Assembly: GCF_030297135.1 (NCBI RefSeq) | Contig: NZ_AP028065.1 | Location: 2,108,001 to 2,172,000 of the forward strand | DNA length: 64,000 nt | DNA from: Pseudoalteromonas apostichopi | GTDB taxonomy: Bacteria > Pseudomonadota > Gammaproteobacteria > Enterobacterales > Alteromonadaceae | Direction of reading: 5' to 3' | In this document: positions 34,241 to 44,120 of the stretch, piece by piece | Layout of the letters: each line of letters opens with the position of its first letter | How positions within the stretch are numbered: position 1 is the stretch's first letter | The notes under the pieces: generated by a model | What the model saw: only the letters and a program-made list of their open reading frames with translations | What the model was told of the DNA's origin: nothing | Databases searched by the model: none | Made by a program: the position numbers and the translations under genes

Positions 34241-36340
34241 TTATAGCTCGTAAATAAATGTCACACCGGCAACCATTGGTTCGCCAAGCTGCGTGTAAGT
34301 GTGAGTGGTGTATCCATCTAATGGGTCGTTACCAAACTCAAAACCACGGGTTGGTACGTCTTCGTCAAATAAGTTACGTGCCCATGCATTAATGCTCCAA
34401 TTATCACCTTCATAACCAAATGAAGCATTCACTAAATTCGTGCTTGGTGCTTTTGAGTTATGGCTATCAGAGAAGTAATAATCGTCTTTACCCTCTAAAC
34501 CAATCGATGCATAAAGTGCAGGCGTAAAGTTATAACGCGCAGTGAATGCATATTGGTATTTAGGTGCTTGTGCTTGGTCGCGACCATCTTGATCAAGACC
34601 TGATTGAGCCACAAAGTCATTGATTTCTGTATGTAGATAACCTGCACTACCTGTTAGTAGTAAATTGTCAGTTGCTTGGAAGCTACCTTCAATTTCTAAA
34701 CCGTAGTTTTCGCCAGAGCTGGCGTTATCGATATAGCCTGTGAACTTTTGACCTTCAACTTGCCACGATTTTAGCTGCATATCTTCTCGATACATATAAA
34801 AGGCGGCTAGACGTAACACAAATTTATCGTCTAGAGAGCTGCCTTTAACACCAAACTCACCGCTCCATAAGTACTCAGGGGCAAATGATGTGTGATTAGC
34901 AAAAAAGTCAGCATCGAGGTTTAAGCCTTCGTCTTTTGCTTTTGCTAAAGCTTCAGAGTTAATACCGCCAGCTTTATAGCCACGGGTGATGCTGGTGTAG
35001 ATCATGGTGCGATCAATGACTTGATATTCAAGCGCAAGCTTACCACCGACCATGACATCATCAGTTTCTTCAATAAAACCGTTATTGTCGGTGTAGTCGC
35101 CTTGGTACTGTTCAACGCGCAGACCTGTAATTAAGGTTGTTTTTGGGCCAATAGGTGTAGCTAACTGCCCGTATGCAGCAATATTGCTGGTTTCATAATT
35201 TGATGCAAAAGGTTGTGCCAGCCAAGTGTATTGGCGCTCTAAATCGACTTCGCGGCCTTGGTAATAAATACCTGCCACCCAATCGCCCGCTTTGCCATTA
35301 AATTGTAGCTCGGCTGCTTGATCTTTTCGGTCGCGTAAATAGGTATCTGTTGAGCTATAACCCCACTCATGTAGGCCTGCAGCACATAGTTCAGGCTGAG
35401 CTTCATCGTTACATACCCAATCTTCGTCGAAGCTGTATAGCAGCTCGCTGTCGATCCCTGAAACATTTAGGCTTACATCAAACCAATCGAAGCCGGTGTA
35501 AATGTTTGCAAGGCCAACGGCGATACTTTCTTGATTATCCTCACCAGGCTCATCAGCAACGCTATTACGGCTATTATCGAGCGTGAAAGCATCATAACCG
35601 TTATTAATATCAATATAATGAACGTTAAGTTCTGTGCGTAAGTGGCTAGTTAATTGGCTGTGCAATTTAAAGCGAGAAACGAGCTCGTCTTGTTGTTGGG
35701 TATCTTCACCTAAATAACGGTTTTCTACATAACCATCAGACTCGCGTTGATAAACACTGGCACGTACTGCAGTATCATCAGTAATACCAGTACCTGCTGC
35801 AATACCTGCTTCGTAGCTATTGTAGTTGCCCGCACCCAGTTGCACTTTAACGCTTGGATCAAAGGTTGGCGCAGCTGATTCCATTTGAATCATGCCAGCT
35901 AAAGCATCAGCACCAAAGCGAGTTCCTTGTGGACCGCGATAGATTTCAACTTGGTCGATATCAAATAATAGCGAACTGCCACCTAAACCAGAGTAGTTAA
36001 TGCCGTCAATAACTAAGCCAACCGACGGGTTAATAGGATCAACAAATTGCGAGCGTAATCCAACACCACGAATTTGCACGAAACGACCACGAGATGCGCC
36101 TGAGGTAAAGTTTACGTTGGCAGCGCTAGCTAGCATCTCATCTAAAAACTTTGCACCACGTTGATTGATTTCATGGTCTGAAAACAAGCTTGCACTGGCA
36201 CTTAAAGTTTGAATGCTCTCTTTTTGGAAATCACCGGTAACTACAATTGTTTCCAGCTCACCGTCTTCAGCGTAAGCAATCGAAGATGCTGCGAATAAAG
36301 GCAGGATGGCAGCAGATAATAATGATAAACGTCGTTTCAT
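34241..36340 (-). CDS. TonB-dependent outer membrane receptor
   Basis: 699 residues from the ATG at 36340, with a signal peptide ending AYA and a TonB box ETIVVTG directly after it. The plug domain spans about residues 40-160 (VQIRGVGLRSQF, VEIYRGPQGTRFGADALAG), followed by a 22-strand barrel ending in aromatic/hydrophobic VAGVTFIYEL. GPQGTRFGADALAG is typical of receptors in the FecA/FyuA-like group, but the substrate cannot be inferred; no siderophore or transport genes are adjacent. An in-frame ATG at 36358 would extend the signal peptide by six residues. A MITE lies in its upstream region. Confidence 0.88.
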   Translation of the reverse strand: MKRRLSLLSAAILPLFAASSIAYAEDGELETIVVTGDFQKESIQTLSASASLFSDHEINQRGAKFLDEMLASAANVNFTSGASRGRFVQIRGVGLRSQFVDPINPSVGLVIDGINYSGLGGSSLLFDIDQVEIYRGPQGTRFGADALAGMIQMESAAPTFDPSVKVQLGAGNYNSYEAGIAAGTGITDDTAVRASVYQRESDGYVENRYLGEDTQQQDELVSRFKLHSQLTSHLRTELNVHYIDINNGYDAFTLDNSRNSVADEPGEDNQESIAVGLANIYTGFDWFDVSLNVSGIDSELLYSFDEDWVCNDEAQPELCAAGLHEWGYSSTDTYLRDRKDQAAELQFNGKAGDWVAGIYYQGREVDLERQYTWLAQPFASNYETSNIAAYGQLATPIGPKTTLITGLRVEQYQGDYTDNNGFIEETDDVMVGGKLALEYQVIDRTMIYTSITRGYKAGGINSEALAKAKDEGLNLDADFFANHTSFAPEYLWSGEFGVKGSSLDDKFVLRLAAFYMYREDMQLKSWQVEGQKFTGYIDNASSGENYGLEIEGSFQATDNLLLTGSAGYLHTEINDFVAQSGLDQDGRDQAQAPKYQYAFTARYNFTPALYASIGLEGKDDYYFSDSHNSKAPSTNLVNASFGYEGDNWSINAWARNLFDEDVPTRGFEFGNDPLDGYTTHTYTQLGEPMVAGVTFIYEL

Positions 36341-36405
36341 GCGGGTTCTTAACTCCATTTTAGGGACTGCTATTCTAGCAACCTAGCTAGCCAAATGGCT
36401 ATAAA

Positions 36406-36509
36406 TACCAATTCGCAATAATACTTAAGCATTTTTGACGGGTTATACCTAGCATTACCTGCGAGGCTTGCTTGCCCAAAAATAGAACGCTCAATTAAGC
36501 GAAATGGTA
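36406..36509. mobile_element. MITE-like element, shorter copy, upstream of the TonB receptor
   Basis: 104 bp starting TACCAATTCGCAATAATACT and ending CGAAATGGTA, flanked by TAAA on both sides, which may be a target-site duplication. The left 35 bp match the 33001 element; the interior is about 55 bp shorter and largely different. It lies in the divergent region between the receptor and thioesterase genes and may carry or displace promoters. Confidence 0.7.
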
Positions 36510-36570
36510 TAAATCAATTTTTATGGTATAAACGCAGGCAATTATACGTAAATTGATTAGGAATACGACT

Positions 36571-36960
36571 ATGACCTTTAGAGTAGACTTTAAAGTGCGT
36601 GATTATGAGTGTGATTTACAAGGAATTGTAAATAACAGTGTTTATTTTAATTACTTAGAGCATGCTCGTCATGAGTTTTTACATGCCCAAGGTGTCGACT
36701 TTGCAAAGCTAGCAAGAGAAAAAGTAAACCTTGTGGTGCTTCGCAGCGAAATGGATTACAAGGCATCACTTGTGCCTGGTGATGAATTTTATGTTGCTGT
36801 TGAGCCTGAGCGAATTAGCCGCTTAAAGTTTGCGTTTAGACAAACGGTATACCGTAAACATGACGATAAAGTAATGCTTCAAGCTTTGGTCATTGGCACA
36901 TCAGTTAACGAAAAAGGTCGTCCTTTTTTACCAGAAGAAGTCGATAACTTATTCAAATAG
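36571..36960 (+). CDS. Hotdog-fold acyl-CoA thioesterase (YbgC-like)
   Basis: 129 residues. MTFRVDFKVRDYECDLQGIVNNSVYFNYLEHARHEFL is the 4-hydroxybenzoyl-CoA thioesterase/YbgC signature: D at the start of the DxxxxG(V/I)xNxxY active-site motif, here DLQGIVNNSVY. It probably hydrolyses short- or medium-chain acyl-CoA; substrate unknown. The ATG at 36571 follows AGGA; a TTG at 36553 is an unlikely earlier start. It is monocistronic by position, next to a META-domain lipoprotein gene. Confidence 0.82.
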   Translation: MTFRVDFKVRDYECDLQGIVNNSVYFNYLEHARHEFLHAQGVDFAKLAREKVNLVVLRSEMDYKASLVPGDEFYVAVEPERISRLKFAFRQTVYRKHDDKVMLQALVIGTSVNEKGRPFLPEEVDNLFK

Positions 36961-37084
36961 TCTGCGTTGTTCTTCGAAAAGCTAACTTAGAACAATTTTT
37001 TACAGATAAAACATGTTTTTTTAACGATCAATTGCGTTAAATGTTGTTATTATTACTACATTGAAATTTGAGTCGTAAAAAAAT

Positions 37085-37486
37085 ATGAAGTTAGTAGCCT
37101 TGCCTCTTCTTTTAGTACTATTTTGCATGGGTTGCTCATCGACCGGTACTGTATCGAGTGAGCAATTAAAATATACACAGTGGCAATTATCAAAAGTGAA
37201 TGGTTTAGCAATTCCTGTATCCCAAACTGCCTCTATACGGTTTATTGAAGCGATGCAGGTTAATGGCTTCGCTGGTTGTAATAAATTTTTTGGTGAGGGT
37301 GCGCTAAACGAAGATATGCTAACAGTCAATAAGTTAGGTATGACACGTAAATCGTGTGGCGAGCAAATTGATGATCTTGAGCAGCAATTACTTTCAACGT
37401 TGAAGGAAGGTGCAGCCATTAATTTAAATGGTGAGCAACTAACCTTGCAAGGCGAGCATCACTTTACCTTCATTGCAAAAAACTAA
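37085..37486 (+). CDS. META-domain (HslJ-like) lipoprotein
   Basis: 133 residues with a lipoprotein signal peptide: lipobox MGC with Cys17. The mature META domain carries WQLSKVNGLAIPV, NGFAGCNKFFGEG and the LGMTRKSCGEQIDDLEQQLLSTL block that defines HslJ-like proteins. Family members are linked to heat or novobiocin stress, but no biochemical activity is known. It is probably outer-membrane anchored (Ser at +2). It lies upstream of the TPP riboswitch, unrelated in function. Confidence 0.82.
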   Translation: MKLVALPLLLVLFCMGCSSTGTVSSEQLKYTQWQLSKVNGLAIPVSQTASIRFIEAMQVNGFAGCNKFFGEGALNEDMLTVNKLGMTRKSCGEQIDDLEQQLLSTLKEGAAINLNGEQLTLQGEHHFTFIAKN

Positions 37487-37555
37487 AGTTGCTGAGCTTG
37501 CAGCAATTTTTTAACTGACGTACACTCAGGGCGTTTTATAAGAAACGAATTTATA

Positions 37556-37640
37556 CTTGTCGGAGTGCCTTTAACAAGGCTGAGATCGCGAAAGCGGGAT
37601 CCGTGAACCTGATCAGGCTAACACCTGCGTAGGGAACAAG
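37556..37640 (+). ncRNA. TPP (THI) riboswitch
   Basis: Canonical thi-box. P1 pairs CTTGT (37556) with ACAAG (37636). Conserved blocks are CGGAGTGCC (37561), GGCTGAGATCGCGAAAGCGGG, then ATCCGTGAACCTGATCAGG and ACACCTGCGTAGGGAACAAG. It sits 160 bp before thiC and should lower expression of the downstream thiamine genes when thiamine pyrophosphate is abundant. The expression platform lies in the hairpin-rich 37641-37799 region (GGCGCTTGTGCGCC and others). Confidence 0.95.
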
Positions 37641-37799
37641 CTGCCTCAATGGGCGCTTGTGCGCCAAATTTCTGGGGCATAAGCGGCGCAGGCTGCACTA
37701 GTAAGCATTAGCTTATTAACAACGATCCAATGGCGTTAGCCACTCTCTATTGCTTTTGCAATATCTGACAAGACAACCCTTAAAGTAATGAGGTAAGTC

Positions 37800-39752
37800 A
37801 TGTCAAATACAACAACTAAACCATCTCGCCGCGAAGTGCGTGCGGCAGCATCTGATTATATTTATAACTTAACTGGGCAACCCTTTCCTAATTCTCATAA
37901 AGTGTATGTGGAAGGCACACAAGATAATGTGCGAGTAGGGATGCGCGAAATCACCCTTAGCGATACCTTTATCGGTGGCACTGAAGAGAACCCAGTGTTT
38001 GAACCTAATGCCCCAATTCGCGTTTACGATACATCAGGCCCTTACACTGACCCTGATTTTAAGCTTGATGTGCGCAAGGGACTTGAGAAATATCGAGAAA
38101 AGTGGATTGAGAGTCGCGGCGACACTGAAGTCTTAGACTCAGTCACTTCGCAATTTTCTCAGCAACGTATGGCGGATGAAGGCTTAGATCATATTCGCTT
38201 TGAGCACTTGCCAAAAATCCGCCGTGCTAAAGCGGGTAAAAATGTGACGCAAATGCATTATGCGCGACAAGGCATTGTGACTCCAGAAATGGAGTATGTG
38301 GCAATTCGCGAAAACATGGGACGCGCTAAAATTCGTGAAGAGTTACTTGCAGCGCAGCATAAAGGCGAATCGTTTGGGGCCAGCATTCCTGATTTCATTA
38401 CCCCTGAATTTGTGCGTGATGAAATTGCACGTGGCCGTGCGGTGTTACCGAATAATATCAACCACCCGGAAACCGAGCCAATGATCATTGGCCGAAACTT
38501 TTTAGTTAAAGTGAACGCGAATATTGGTAACTCATCAGTCACCTCATCAATCGAAGAAGAAGTTGAGAAGATGGTGTGGTCAACGCGTTGGGGCGCCGAT
38601 ACGGTAATGGATTTATCAACAGGCCGCTATATTCATGAAACCCGTGAATGGGTGGTACGTAATTCACCAGTACCAATTGGTACTGTACCTATTTATCAAG
38701 CGCTTGAAAAAGTAAACGGTGTTGCCGAAGACCTTACGTGGGAGATTTTCCGCGATACCTTGATTGAACAAGCTGAACAAGGTGTTGATTACTTTACCAT
38801 TCACGCTGGAGTATTACTTCGTTATGTACCTATGACGGCAAAACGTGTTACCGGTATTGTGTCACGCGGCGGTTCAATCATGGCCAAATGGTGTTTAGCA
38901 CACCATAAAGAAAACTTTTTATACACTCACTTTGAAGAGATCTGTGAAATTTTAAAACAGTACGATGTGTGTTTTTCACTGGGTGATGGCTTGCGTCCAG
39001 GTTCTATTGCAGATGCCAATGATGAAGCCCAGTTCAGTGAGTTACGTACTTTAGGTGAGCTGACAAAACTTGCTTGGAAACATGACGTACAAGTATTCAT
39101 TGAAGGCCCAGGCCATGTGCCGATGCATATGATCAAAGAGAACATGGAAGAGCAGCTAAAACACTGTGAAGAAGCACCGTTTTACACCCTCGGCCCACTG
39201 ACAACGGATATTGCACCGGGGTACGATCATTTCACATCGGGTATTGGGGCCGCGCAAATTGCCTGGTATGGCTGTGCCATGCTTTGTTATGTAACACCTA
39301 AAGAGCATTTAGGTTTACCAAATAAAGAAGACGTTAAAGAAGGCCTTATTACTTATAAAATTGCCGCCCATGCCGCTGATTTAGCAAAAGGCCACCCTGG
39401 GGCGCAAGAACGCGATAACGCATTATCAAAAGCACGCTTTGAGTTCCGTTGGCACGACCAATTTAATCTAGGTTTAGACCCTGAACGCGCTCGTGAGTAT
39501 CACGACGAAACACTGCCACAAGAATCAGGAAAAATTGCACATTTTTGCTCTATGTGTGGCCCTAAATTTTGCTCGATGAAGATTACTCAAGAAGTACGTG
39601 ATTATGCAAAAGATCTTGAGGCTAGAGGCATTGATCCGAATAACGTGGGCGATGCTATCGAAATCAAAATGGTCGATGTTGAAGCCGAAATGAAAGCAAA
39701 GTCAGACGAGTTCAAAAAAACAGGCTCTGAGATTTACCACAAAGCAGTTTAA
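37800..39752 (+). CDS. thiC: HMP-P synthase
   Basis: 650-residue radical SAM enzyme converting aminoimidazole ribotide to the thiamine pyrimidine HMP-P. The atypical C-terminal cluster motif CSMCGPKFC (C583, C586, C591) is present, as are RGGSIMAKWCL, GLRPGSIADAND and EGPGHVPMH. First gene after the TPP riboswitch; ATG 37800 preceded by GAGGTAAGTC. It heads the run thiC-thiO-thiS-thiG-thiDE-thiF. Length matches E. coli ThiC (631) with a slightly longer N-terminus. Confidence 0.97.
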   Translation: MSNTTTKPSRREVRAAASDYIYNLTGQPFPNSHKVYVEGTQDNVRVGMREITLSDTFIGGTEENPVFEPNAPIRVYDTSGPYTDPDFKLDVRKGLEKYREKWIESRGDTEVLDSVTSQFSQQRMADEGLDHIRFEHLPKIRRAKAGKNVTQMHYARQGIVTPEMEYVAIRENMGRAKIREELLAAQHKGESFGASIPDFITPEFVRDEIARGRAVLPNNINHPETEPMIIGRNFLVKVNANIGNSSVTSSIEEEVEKMVWSTRWGADTVMDLSTGRYIHETREWVVRNSPVPIGTVPIYQALEKVNGVAEDLTWEIFRDTLIEQAEQGVDYFTIHAGVLLRYVPMTAKRVTGIVSRGGSIMAKWCLAHHKENFLYTHFEEICEILKQYDVCFSLGDGLRPGSIADANDEAQFSELRTLGELTKLAWKHDVQVFIEGPGHVPMHMIKENMEEQLKHCEEAPFYTLGPLTTDIAPGYDHFTSGIGAAQIAWYGCAMLCYVTPKEHLGLPNKEDVKEGLITYKIAAHAADLAKGHPGAQERDNALSKARFEFRWHDQFNLGLDPERAREYHDETLPQESGKIAHFCSMCGPKFCSMKITQEVRDYAKDLEARGIDPNNVGDAIEIKMVDVEAEMKAKSDEFKKTGSEIYHKAV

Positions 39753-39817
39753 TTGATGGAGCTAGGCATAGCGATAGGTTCTGGGTTTTTACCTAGAGCC
39801 TAGCGCCTAGAAAGTTT

Positions 39818-40822
39818 ATGTCTTTAAAGATAGCGATACTTGGTTTTGGCTTAACGGGTCGTTTGACTGCACTAGCACTTGCCAAAGAGCATCAGCTAAG
39901 TGTGTTTGAGCAGGATGATCAACATGCTAGCAATAGTGCTGGCAGTGTTGCCGCAGCGATGTTGGCACCACTCGCTGAATCAGTACTGTGCGAACAGGAT
40001 CTAGCATTAAAAGGGCTTAATAGTATTTCACGTTGGCAGCAAATCTTAAGCGAACTTGATGAACCTGTATATTTTCAACAAGCAGGCAGCTTAGTGGTTG
40101 CTCACCAGCAAGATAAGGGCGATTTACAAAGTTTTGTGAGCCGTTTAAAGCCCCTTGGTAGTAATCAAGCGAAATCTTTGTCGAGTATTCAAATAGCCGA
40201 ACTTGAGCCTGAGCTTGCGGGGCGTTTCCATCAGGGGGTGTATTTACCCTGTGAAGGGCAGCTAGATAATCAGGCATTTTATAGCGCCAGTTTCAAAAAG
40301 CTTACATCGCAAGGAGTTCAATTTAAATTTGCTTGCAAAGTTGAGCTGAATGGTCATCAAGTGAATGGTCAAAGCTTTAATTATGTATTTGATTGCCGAG
40401 GCTTAGGTTCTAAACAGAATGAGCCTTTACTTCGCGGAGTACGAGGTGAGGTGGCGCGTTTATATGCACCAGAGGTGAATCTTACTCGACCTATACGACT
40501 GATGCATCCGCGCTACCCAATTTACATTGCACCAAAACCAAACCACCAATTTGTGATTGGTGCTACGGAGATTGAATCGCAAGACACAGGCAAAGTCACA
40601 GTGCGCTCTGCACTAGAGTTATTGTCTGCTGCTTATACGGTGCATAGCGGTTTTGCTGAAGGGCGTATCGAGAGCTTGCAATCGGGGCTTCGTCCTGCGT
40701 TTGCAGACAACCGCCCTAAAGTCAGTATACAAGATCGAGTTATCAGTATTAATGGCTTATACCGGCACGGTTATTTACTTGCGCCTCTGGTGGTTGATGA
40801 AGCTGTTAGCTTAATTGCTTAA
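39818..40822 (+). CDS. thiO: Glycine oxidase ThiO
   Basis: 334-residue FAD-dependent amine oxidase (DAO family) making the dehydroglycine needed for thiazole synthesis. GFGLTGRLTALALA gives the Rossmann GxGxxG, then SAGSVAAAMLAP, and near the C-terminus YRHGYLLAPL, which contacts FAD. It replaces ThiH, the anaerobic tyrosine lyase; no thiH is in the operon, which fits an aerobic marine organism. A 65-bp gap after thiC contains CTAG-rich short repeats (39760-39808). 8 bp separate it from thiS. Confidence 0.88.
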   Translation: MSLKIAILGFGLTGRLTALALAKEHQLSVFEQDDQHASNSAGSVAAAMLAPLAESVLCEQDLALKGLNSISRWQQILSELDEPVYFQQAGSLVVAHQQDKGDLQSFVSRLKPLGSNQAKSLSSIQIAELEPELAGRFHQGVYLPCEGQLDNQAFYSASFKKLTSQGVQFKFACKVELNGHQVNGQSFNYVFDCRGLGSKQNEPLLRGVRGEVARLYAPEVNLTRPIRLMHPRYPIYIAPKPNHQFVIGATEIESQDTGKVTVRSALELLSAAYTVHSGFAEGRIESLQSGLRPAFADNRPKVSIQDRVISINGLYRHGYLLAPLVVDEAVSLIA

Positions 40823-40830
40823 GGATAAAA

Positions 40831-41028
40831 ATGAATATTTTAATTAATGGTCAGTCAGTTACAGTGAGCGACGATACATCTCTCACTCAGGCCTTGAATC
40901 AATTTGGCGCTAGACCCCCATTTGCGGTTGCTGTTAATGGTGACTTTGTACCTCGCAGTCAGTGCGATGCTAAAATCCTCAACGATGGCGACAGCATTGA
41001 GTTATTGTCGCCGATTCAAGGAGGTTAA
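40831..41028 (+). CDS. thiS: Sulfur carrier protein ThiS
   Basis: 65-residue ubiquitin-fold protein beginning MNILINGQSVTVSDDTSL and ending in the required SPIQGG di-glycine, which ThiF adenylates and which is then thiocarboxylated. The ribosome binding site of thiG (AAGGAGGT) is embedded in its last codons, so translation is likely coupled. Length and ending are typical. Confidence 0.95.
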   Translation: MNILINGQSVTVSDDTSLTQALNQFGARPPFAVAVNGDFVPRSQCDAKILNDGDSIELLSPIQGG

Positions 41029-41029
41029 G

Positions 41030-41812
41030 ATGGATAGTTTTTCGGTTTATGGTGAGCAATTTAGCAGTCGTTTACTGATTGGCTCTGCACTCTATCCTTC
41101 GCCAAGTGTTATGCAGGATTCGATAGTGGCCTCACAGGCTGACATTGTCACCGTTTCATTGCGTCGTCAGCAAAGCGTTGCAGCGGGTGATGATTTCTGG
41201 CAATTGATAAAAAACACTGGCTTAAAGGTGCTGCCAAATACTGCGGGTTGCCACAGTGTGAAAGAAGCGGTGACGTTGGCGCAAATGTGCCGCGAAGTGT
41301 TTGCTACTGATTGGATCAAATTAGAACTAATAGGTGATGAATATAATTTACAGCCTGATCCAATTGCACTGCTCGAAGCAACTAAAATTTTATTGGCTGA
41401 TGGCTTTAAAGTTTTACCTTATTGCACCGATGATTTAGTGCTGTGTCAGCGTCTAGCTGATTTAGGTTGTGAAGTATTAATGCCTTGGGGCGCACCGATT
41501 GGAACAGGTAAGGGTTTGCTGAATCCTTACAATTTAAAAATGATCCGTGAACGTTTACCTAACCATACTTTAATAGTTGATGCGGGTTTAGGTTTACCAT
41601 CTCATGCCTGCCAAGCGCTTGAATTAGGATATGATGCCGTATTATTAAATTCGGCAATTGCAGGTGCTGGTTGCCCTGTAACTATGAGTAAAGCGTTTAG
41701 GAATGCTGTTGAGGCGGGGCGATGTAGCTATTTGGCTAAAGCGATGCCTGAAAAAGACGTAGCAAGCCCGTCAACGCCAACTCTCGGTATGCCGTTTTGG
41801 CATCAAGAATAA
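41030..41812 (+). CDS. thiG: Thiazole synthase
   Basis: 260-residue TIM-barrel enzyme that condenses DXP, ThiS thiocarboxylate and dehydroglycine. The ATG at 41030 follows a strong AAGGAGGT. LLIGSALYPSP, LPNTAGC, DWIKLELIGD (Schiff-base lysine region), and the phosphate-binding LMPWGAPIGTGKGL and VDAGLG blocks are all present. In-frame sequence upstream of 41030 overlaps thiS and is not family-like. Confidence 0.95.
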   Translation: MDSFSVYGEQFSSRLLIGSALYPSPSVMQDSIVASQADIVTVSLRRQQSVAAGDDFWQLIKNTGLKVLPNTAGCHSVKEAVTLAQMCREVFATDWIKLELIGDEYNLQPDPIALLEATKILLADGFKVLPYCTDDLVLCQRLADLGCEVLMPWGAPIGTGKGLLNPYNLKMIRERLPNHTLIVDAGLGLPSHACQALELGYDAVLLNSAIAGAGCPVTMSKAFRNAVEAGRCSYLAKAMPEKDVASPSTPTLGMPFWHQE

Positions 41813-41827
41813 AATGTGAGGAATAAC

Positions 41828-43351
41828 ATGAATCAGGTTGTATGGACCATAGCAGGCTCAGATTCGGGCGGCGGCGCAGGCATTCAGGCCGATATCAAGG
41901 CAATGCAAAGTTTTAATGTACATGGCTGTACGGTTATTACTGCTTTAACGGCACAAAACAGTTTAGGTGTAGAAGCACTAAACCCGATTTCAACAGAGGT
42001 TATTGAATCACAGTTACTCGCGTTAGCCAGTGATATGCCTGCCAGCGTTATTAAGATTGGCATGCTTGCAAATGTGCAGCAGATACAGCTTATTAGTGAA
42101 CATTTAAAACATTACAAAGCAACTTGGGCAGTGCCGCCTTTGGTTGTTTATGATCCGGTTGCTATTGCTTCAAGTGGTGATTTATTAACAGAAGAAGATA
42201 CTGTTAGTGCCATCAAAGAGTGTTTATTGCCATTAGTCGATGTAGTAACACCGAACACGCACGAAACGCAGTTATTAACCGGTGTTTATTTGATTGGCCC
42301 AAGCGCAGTGAAAGAAGCCGCTGAAAAGTTAACAAGCTATGGTGCAAAAGCGGTGATCATTAAAGGTGGTCATTGGGATTACCCAAGTGGCTATTGCATT
42401 GATTACTGCGTGCAAGGCGAACAAGCATATTGGCTTGGCAACGAAAAAATTCAAACTCCGCATAGTCATGGCACTGGATGTAGTATGGCGTCGGTAGTTG
42501 CTGCTTGCTTAGCAAAACAGTACCCACTTAAAGATGCCTTCATTTTAGCAAAAGCCTATATAAACCAAGGTTTAAAAGCGGCTGTTCGTTATGGTGAAGG
42601 TATTGGTCCTGTTGCACATACTCGCTTTCCAACAACGCTGGCGGATTACCCACAAGTAATCGAAGCGGGGAGTTGGTTAGGTGATGAGCTCGACTTTGAT
42701 TGCCCGGTTAATTTTACCATGGCAGCAGGCTTTGCAGAATGTGACTCGAAACAGCTTGGTTTATATGCCGTTGTAGATACCGTTGATTGGTTGGAGAAGT
42801 GTTTAGCCGAAGGGATTAAAACTGTTCAATTAAGAATGAAAAATGCAGACGATGCTGCACTCGAAGATGCGATTGCAAGTGCAGTTATGTTAGGGCAGAA
42901 ATACGGTGCGCAGGTGTATATCAATGATTACTGGCAATTGGCGATTAAGCATGGTGCTTATGGTGTGCATTTAGGGCAAGAAGATTTACAAACCGCTAAT
43001 TTAATTGCCATAAAAGAGGCTGGATTACGTTTAGGTGTTTCGACCCATGGTTTTTATGAGATGCTGCGTGCACATAATTACAGACCAAGTTATATGGCGT
43101 TTGGCGCTATTTACCCAACCACCACCAAAGACATGACAGGGCAAATTCAAGGCTTAGAAAAGCTCGAAAAATTTGTACCTTTAATGGCTGATTACCCAAC
43201 AGTCGCAATTGGTGGGATTGATTTATCACGTGCAGAGCAAGTGGCGAGCACGGGTGTTGGTAGTGTTGCCGTAGTACGTGCGATTACTGAAGCCGAAGAC
43301 TACCAAGCAGCCATTGCCAAGTTAAAACACGTGGTCGAAGGTCAGCCTTAA
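41828..43351 (+). CDS. thiDE: Bifunctional HMP-P kinase / thiamine-phosphate synthase (ThiD-ThiE fusion)
   Basis: 507 residues. The N-terminal half is ThiD: AGSDSGGGAGIQADIK at the start, GGHW and SHGTGCSMASVVAA anion hole, ending near residue 265. After a linker of about 40 residues (including FTMAAGFAECD) comes ThiE from LYAVVD: QLRMKN, INDYWQLA, GVHLGQEDL, and FGAIYPTTTK with AIGGI. One polypeptide thus phosphorylates HMP-P and joins HMP-PP to the thiazole. The ATG at 41828 follows GAGGAATAAC; a GTG at 41816 is less likely. ThiD/ThiE fusions are known, though separate genes are commoner. Confidence 0.92.
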   Translation: MNQVVWTIAGSDSGGGAGIQADIKAMQSFNVHGCTVITALTAQNSLGVEALNPISTEVIESQLLALASDMPASVIKIGMLANVQQIQLISEHLKHYKATWAVPPLVVYDPVAIASSGDLLTEEDTVSAIKECLLPLVDVVTPNTHETQLLTGVYLIGPSAVKEAAEKLTSYGAKAVIIKGGHWDYPSGYCIDYCVQGEQAYWLGNEKIQTPHSHGTGCSMASVVAACLAKQYPLKDAFILAKAYINQGLKAAVRYGEGIGPVAHTRFPTTLADYPQVIEAGSWLGDELDFDCPVNFTMAAGFAECDSKQLGLYAVVDTVDWLEKCLAEGIKTVQLRMKNADDAALEDAIASAVMLGQKYGAQVYINDYWQLAIKHGAYGVHLGQEDLQTANLIAIKEAGLRLGVSTHGFYEMLRAHNYRPSYMAFGAIYPTTTKDMTGQIQGLEKLEKFVPLMADYPTVAIGGIDLSRAEQVASTGVGSVAVVRAITEAEDYQAAIAKLKHVVEGQP

Positions 43352-43352
43352 T

Positions 43353-44120
43353 ATGAGCGCGTTAAGCGACAAAGAGCAAATTCGTTATAGTCGCCATTTA
43401 CTAATAAAAGAGGTGGGGCTTGCGGGTCAGAAAAAGTTAAAGTCTACACATATTGTGGTCGTCGGCGCTGGTGGGCTTGGCTCACCTGCATTGTTTTATT
43501 TAGCGGCTGCAGGTATCGGAACGCTCACTTTGATAGACGATGATAAGGTTGAGCTTTCAAACCTACAGCGACAAATACTGTATAAAGTAAACCACATGGG
43601 GCAGGCAAAAGCGCAGGCGGCTGCTAAGGTGATAAGCAGTTTAAATAATCAAATAAAGGTTAATCCATTATGCCAAAAACTTGATGAAACTAACTGTTCC
43701 GAGCTTCTTAAGGGTGCTGACATCATCCTAGATTGCAGTGATAACTTTACTACCCGCTATTTGGTTAATCGCTATTGTTTAGCTAGGTCTATTCCACTTG
43801 TTTCAGCTGCAGCTATCGCAACACAAGGGCAGGTGATGAGCTTTGATTTTCGTGATGAAAATAGCCCTTGCTATGGTTGTGTATTCCCGCAAACGGATGA
43901 GCAAACTGCACTTAATTGTGATAATGCTGGGGTATTGAGCCCGTTACTCGGGGTTATGGGGAGCATGCAAAGTTTATTGGCTATCAATATATTGCTTGGC
44001 CATAAAGCGGGCAGTGAGTTTATTCAATTCGATGGGCTAACACTACAACAGCAGCGCTTCAGTATACAAAAAGATAGCGAATGCTCAGAATGTAATAACA
44101 GTGTGTGGACACGTTGTTAG
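43353..44120 (+). CDS. thiF: ThiS adenylyltransferase ThiF
   Basis: 255-residue E1-like enzyme that adenylates the C-terminal glycine of ThiS. GAGGLGSPALFYLAAAGIG binds ATP, DDDKVELSNLQRQ follows, and zinc is held by CYGC and CSEC. The related MoeB would be the alternative, but the position at the end of a thi operon that includes thiS settles the assignment. ATG 43353 lies 1 bp after the thiDE stop. A stable hairpin follows its stop codon. Confidence 0.93.
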   Translation: MSALSDKEQIRYSRHLLIKEVGLAGQKKLKSTHIVVVGAGGLGSPALFYLAAAGIGTLTLIDDDKVELSNLQRQILYKVNHMGQAKAQAAAKVISSLNNQIKVNPLCQKLDETNCSELLKGADIILDCSDNFTTRYLVNRYCLARSIPLVSAAAIATQGQVMSFDFRDENSPCYGCVFPQTDEQTALNCDNAGVLSPLLGVMGSMQSLLAINILLGHKAGSEFIQFDGLTLQQQRFSIQKDSECSECNNSVWTRC